The position numbers and the translations under genes are program-made. DNA of 37,734 nucleotides from an uncultured bacterium (GTDB taxonomy: Bacteria; Pseudomonadota; Gammaproteobacteria; Burkholderiales; Burkholderiaceae_C). Positions 35,152-37,734 of the stretch are shown here, in pieces; the stretch's first letter is position 1, and each line of letters starts with the position of its first letter. The DNA lies in the NCBI GenBank assembly GCA_903830565.1, contig CAIKUF010000155.1, forward strand, positions 1 to 37,734. Direction: 5' to 3'. The notes under the pieces are model-generated. The model had not been told where the DNA came from, did no database searches, and worked only from the letters and a program-made list of their open reading frames with translations.

Positions 35152-35158
35152 GTCTTCC

Positions 35159-35644
35159 TCAACGAGGCTCGTTCTTCTTCGCCCGACCCCGCCACAGCAG
35201 AGCCAGCCAATTCACTTGCAAACACACCACCACCGCCACCAACAGCGCCGGCCAGTTCAGGCCCGGCACCACCCGCACGGCGCCCAGCAGCAGCGCCAGT
35301 GAAAGCACCATCTTCACGCCCTGCCAGAGCAGGAACCCGAGGGCTCCCGCCGTTGGCTGCGTACCGGCCAGCCGCCCCACGCCACGCGCGAGAAGCGCCG
35401 AAGGCAGCACGACGACGGCGGCGCCGTAAAGGGCAGACCAGCCGACCGCAGCGCGCCCACTAAAGGCCCAGACCACAACCGCCAGCACCACGCCCGCTGC
35501 GGCCTGCGCCGCGACGACGTGCCACACCGAAATCGACGGTTGGCGGTCTCGCAACGCTTGCACCTGCGCGCGTGACCACGGTGGGATGTGGCCCGAGCCC
35601 TCGTCGTCATCATCCCAGCCGCCACGGTCGATGCGCTCGCTCAT
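35159..35644 (-). CDS. atpI: ATP synthase subunit I
   Basis: The 161-residue protein has an acidic cytoplasmic start (MSERIDRGGWDDDDEGSGH) and four membrane segments, as in AtpI of Burkholderiales, an accessory protein in c-ring assembly. The ATG at 35644 fits the family; an in-frame extension crosses the promoter and is rejected. It is the first gene of the atp operon. Confidence 0.9.
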   Translation of the reverse strand: MSERIDRGGWDDDDEGSGHIPPWSRAQVQALRDRQPSISVWHVVAAQAAAGVVLAVVVWAFSGRAAVGWSALYGAAVVVLPSALLARGVGRLAGTQPTAGALGFLLWQGVKMVLSLALLLGAVRVVPGLNWPALLVAVVVCLQVNWLALLWRGRAKKNEPR

Positions 35645-35680
35645 GGTGTGGTGATGAATCAGGGTCGGCAAAGCCTGGAA

Positions 35681-35686
35681 ATTATA
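35681..35686 (-). promoter_or_regulatory. Consensus -10 box of the atp operon promoter
   Basis: TATAAT on the minus strand lies 37 bases upstream of the atpI start codon, in a locally AT-rich stretch of otherwise high-GC DNA. No good -35 is seen (TTCGTG at 17-base spacing is the best), so activity is inferred mainly from the perfect -10 and its place. Confidence 0.6.
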
Positions 35687-35763
35687 CGTAAGAACCCTGG
35701 CCTCACGAATGGTCGCCATTGCTTTGTATCAAGCGGGCGCGCCACTGGCGTGTTGCGGCCACG

Positions 35764-35789
35764 AAAAAAGCCGGTGCATGAGCACCGGC
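35764..35789 (-). terminator. Intrinsic terminator after the SWIB-domain gene
   Basis: On the minus strand GCCGGTGC pairs with GCACCGGC around TCAT and is followed by six T residues. It lies 39 bases after the SWIB gene stop and insulates it from the atp promoter. Confidence 0.94.
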
Positions 35790-35828
35790 CTCTTGTGGGG
35801 CTCGGGCCGTTGGCCCGAGTCACGCTTG

Positions 35829-36236
35829 TCAGCTCAGATGGCCGTTGATCAGCTTGGTCATCTCGAACATCGACACCTGGGCCTTCTTGAAGATCTCCTT
35901 CAGCTTGGCGTCGGCATTGATCATCGTGCGCTTGGCCGCGTCCTGCAGCTTGTTGGCCTTGATGTACTCCCACACCTTCTTCGTGACCTCGGTGCGCGGA
36001 ATGGCCTTGGAACCGATGATCGCGGCCAGCGCCGCGCTCGGGGTCACCGGCTTCATGAAGGCGGCGTTGGGCGTGCGCTTTTTGGCCGGAGCGGCCTTCT
36101 TCACAGCGGCCTTCTTGGCCGGTGCCTTCTTGGCCGGAGCGGCCTTCTTCGCCGGTGCCTTCTTTGCCGGCGCCTTCTTTGCCGGAGCCTTCTTCGCCGC
36201 GGCCTTCTTCGCCGGAGCCTTCTTAGCAGTTGCCAT
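35829..36236 (-). CDS. SWIB/MDM2-domain protein with histone H1-like Lys/Ala tail
   Basis: The 135-residue protein has a first half of near-repeating AAKKAPAKK-type units, as in histone H1-like bacterial proteins. The second half is a SWIB domain (FMKPVTPSAALAAIIGSKAI, TKKVWEYIKANKLQD, INADAKLKEIFKK, FEMTKLINGHLS). The basic tail should bind DNA nonspecifically. Chlamydial and betaproteobacterial proteins of this form are thought to act in chromosome compaction (recalled). The ATG at 36236 follows GATGGAG; upstream in-frame sequence is not protein-like. It has its own terminator. Confidence 0.92.
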   Translation of the reverse strand: MATAKKAPAKKAAAKKAPAKKAPAKKAPAKKAAPAKKAPAKKAAVKKAAPAKKRTPNAAFMKPVTPSAALAAIIGSKAIPRTEVTKKVWEYIKANKLQDAAKRTMINADAKLKEIFKKAQVSMFEMTKLINGHLS

Positions 36237-36518
36237 TGTGATTTTCTCCATCAAGTGATTGGTTGATGTGCCGGTGGCGGGTGAGAGCCGCATGAGCTCT
36301 CGTTTCCTCACTCGTCCTGCGCAGCGGATGGTACTGCGTGCGCACCACGAAGAGAAGCGGTTTTCATAGGAGAAACTTGCATTCGCGTGCATTGCATCGA
36401 GGTTTTGTCGCGGTATCGCATCATTCCGCTCTCCGCCGTGGCTAGCGCATGCGCGCCGAGGCGCTGCGAACGCGGACTTCGGTGCGACGCGAAACGCGTT
36501 CGGCGCTATCCTTCGCGC

Positions 36519-36887
36519 ATGAAGATCATCATTCGCTGGCTGCTCCTCGCAGCCGCGCTGCTGCTGGTGGCGCACCTCTACCCAGGCGTGACGGTATCGA
36601 GCTTCGGCTCGGCAATGATCGCGGCCTTCGTGATCGGGCTCTTCAACACGCTGCTGCGGCCGCTGCTCGTGCTGTTGACCCTGCCGGTCACGCTGCTGAC
36701 GCTGGGTTTGTTCCTGTTCGTCATCAACGCCGCGATGTTCTATGCGGCGGCCGAGGTGCTGTCGGGGTTCCATGTCGGCAGCTTCGGCGCCGCGCTCATC
36801 GGCTCGGTGCTCTACAGCCTGTGCAGCATGGTGATCGATGTCGCGATGGAACGCCTCTTCCAGCACTCGCCGCCGCAGGGCTTCTGA
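36519..36887 (+). CDS. Small four-helix membrane protein, phage-holin-family / YvlD-like
   Basis: The 122-residue protein begins MKIIIRWLLLAAALLLVAHL and has about four membrane segments. The segments GLFNTLLRPLLVLLTLPVT and TLGLFLFVINAAMFYAA are characteristic of the DUF360 / 'phage holin family' proteins of bacterial chromosomes. Despite the name there is no phage gene nearby. Function is unknown. It converges on ssb with a strong hairpin between. The 282 bases between it and the SWIB gene show no other feature I can support. Confidence 0.88.
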   Translation: MKIIIRWLLLAAALLLVAHLYPGVTVSSFGSAMIAAFVIGLFNTLLRPLLVLLTLPVTLLTLGLFLFVINAAMFYAAAEVLSGFHVGSFGAALIGSVLYSLCSMVIDVAMERLFQHSPPQGF

Positions 36888-36914
36888 CGCCTCGCGCCTC
36901 GGGCGCGAGGCGTC
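36886..36914. terminator. Bidirectional hairpin terminator between convergent genes
   Basis: A perfect 13-bp stem (36886-36898 with 36902-36914) with a 3-base TCG loop overlaps the stop codon of the membrane-protein gene and lies 4 bases past the ssb stop. A short T-rich run (ACTCTT) follows on the plus strand. Confidence 0.75.
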
Positions 36915-36918
36915 ACTC

Positions 36919-37401
36919 TTAGAAGGGAATGTCGTCGTCCATGTCGTCGAAGCCGGTCGACGACTTCGACGCCGGCGACGCGGCCGGCTTGTTCGCCGCC
37001 GGGCGTTGCGCCGGGCTTGACGATGAATCGCCGCGCGAGCCGCCTTCGTCGCCGCCGCCCATGCCTTCGCGGCTGCCGAGCATCTTCATTTCTTCGCCGA
37101 CGATCTCGGTGCTGTACCGGTCGTGGCCTTCCTTGTCCTGCCACTTGCGCGTCTTCAGGCGGCCTTCGACGTAGACCGAGCGGCCCTTCTTGAGATACTC
37201 AGCCGCGATTTCGGCCAGGCGGTCGAAGAACACGACCGTGTGCCATTCGGTCTCTTCGACCTTGTCGCCGGTGTTCTTGTCCTTCCAGGTACGCGTCGTT
37301 GCGACCCGGATGTTGCAAATGGCCGAGCCACTGGGCGTGTAGCGGGTTTCAGGGTCGCGGCCGAGGTTGCCGATGAGGATGACTTTGTTGATCGATGCCA
37401 T
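36919..37401 (-). CDS. ssb: Single-stranded DNA-binding protein
   Basis: The 160-residue protein starts [20 protein letters not shown], the classic OB-fold beginning. It has [21 protein letters not shown] and [16 protein letters not shown], then a Gly/Ser/Pro linker and the acidic tip DMDDDIPF that docks partner proteins such as PriA. The ATG at 37401 is the family start; the longer frame is rejected. The 274 bases between ssb and the next gene hold only GC-rich sequence in which I see no defined site. Confidence 0.97.
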   Translation of the reverse strand: MASINKVILIGNLGRDPETRYTPSGSAICNIRVATTRTWKDKNTGDKVEETEWHTVVFFDRLAEIAAEYLKKGRSVYVEGRLKTRKWQDKEGHDRYSTEIVGEEMKMLGSREGMGGGDEGGSRGDSSSSPAQRPAANKPAASPASKSSTGFDDMDDDIPF

Positions 37402-37675
37402 GGCTGTCTCCAGGGTTTCAGCGCAATGCGAAGTGTCGGATGATAGCGGCGCACGAGTGGGCGCCTGGTGCGCATCATGCGCGACCGGCCGCTGCCGCGC
37501 CATCCCGCCTTGCGGTTCCCCCGGGCGGGGGATGCGCCGCCGCCGCGAAGCCGGCCTTCGCGCCGACTGAAGCAAGCGTTCGCGCGCTTTGAACCCTGCG
37601 CCGCCGGTCCTGCGGACAATGGGCCGGCTTCCAGCGCCGCAGGTGGCGCGTTTCCAACCGACTGAGGAGTCCAGC

Positions 37676-37734
37676 ATGGCAAAGGTTCTCGTTCTCTACT
37701 ACAGCAGCTACGGCCACATCGAGACGATGGCCGG
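37676..37734 (+). CDS. wrbA: NAD(P)H:quinone oxidoreductase WrbA, 5' end only
   Basis: The window ends 19 codons into this gene. The visible [19 protein letters not shown] is the characteristic WrbA start, a flavodoxin-like FMN-binding loop (YYSSYGH). GAGGAG lies 7-12 bases before the ATG. The remainder lies outside the window. Confidence 0.88.
   Translation, partial: MAKVLVLYYSSYGHIETMA

Noticed and set aside
36519-36887. Prophage remnant suggested by the 'phage holin family' name
   Set aside because: The family is a chromosomal membrane protein group and no phage gene or attachment site is nearby.
37402-37675. Additional inverted-repeat element between ssb and wrbA
   Set aside because: Several GC-rich partial palindromes are present but the core (AGGC...hairpin...GCAACG) and paired arms are missing.

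Overview
The window is high-GC (roughly two thirds G+C) chromosomal DNA. Gene content and order (mnmG-rsmG-parA-parB, the atpIBEFHAGDC operon, hemE, priA, ssb) point to a betaproteobacterium, most likely a Burkholderiales member of the Rubrivivax/Leptothrix/Methylibium type. The genus is an inference from recall of synteny and protein style; no search was possible. No prophage, transposase, CRISPR, rRNA or tRNA was seen.

Layout. (1) 1-1862, rightward: a DAHP synthase gene preceded by a Phe-rich leader peptide and a transcription attenuator, then a small unknown protein. (2) 2040-4109: a PduO-type cobalamin adenosyltransferase (leftward) and a GlcD/D-lactate dehydrogenase-like flavoprotein (rightward). 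(3) 4134-11010, leftward: mnmG, rsmG, lipocalin, LysE-type exporter, parA, GNAT, small serine hydrolase, parB, with two parS sites inside rsmG and mnmG. (4) 11137-13418, rightward: a YkgJ-type cysteine-cluster protein, then rubrerythrin, rubredoxin and rubredoxin reductase, with an OxyR-like half-site pair upstream. (5) 13421-18026, leftward: agmatinase-type ureohydrolase, priA and hemE, with an AT-rich 405-bp gap holding DnaA-box-like sequences between priA and hemE. (6) 18229-28305: a probable membrane/polyamine module. LemA, two TPM proteins and SpeD run rightward. They meet a leftward set of KAS III-like synthase, SPFH-SHOCT, DUF4178 with zinc ribbons, DUF350, a membrane-fused spermidine synthase and a lipoprotein FAD amine oxidase. 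(7) 28456-35644, leftward: the complete F1Fo ATP synthase operon with a consensus -10 box and a clear terminator. (8) 35829-37734: SWIB-domain histone-like protein, a small membrane protein, ssb, and the first codons of wrbA.

The most unusual signals are three. First, there is a family of intergenic elements at 1861-2024, 22274-22511, 25941-26091 and probably 30349-30424. Each has the same short core with a central hairpin (AGGC...hairpin...GCAACG), but each has its own unrelated outer inverted repeat, and each abuts a stop codon. The central hairpin covaries between copies. Second, the SpeD / membrane spermidine synthase / FAD oxidase / DUF350 / DUF4178 / SPFH / LemA-TPM neighbourhood looks like an envelope-associated polyamine system. 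Third, the DAHP synthase gene appears to be controlled by classical Phe-codon attenuation.

Co-direction and short spacings suggest these transcription units: mnmG through parB; rubrerythrin-rubredoxin-reductase; lemA-TPM-TPM-speD; KAS III-SPFH-DUF4178-DUF350-speE-like-FAD oxidase (interrupted by two of the elements); and atpI through atpC.
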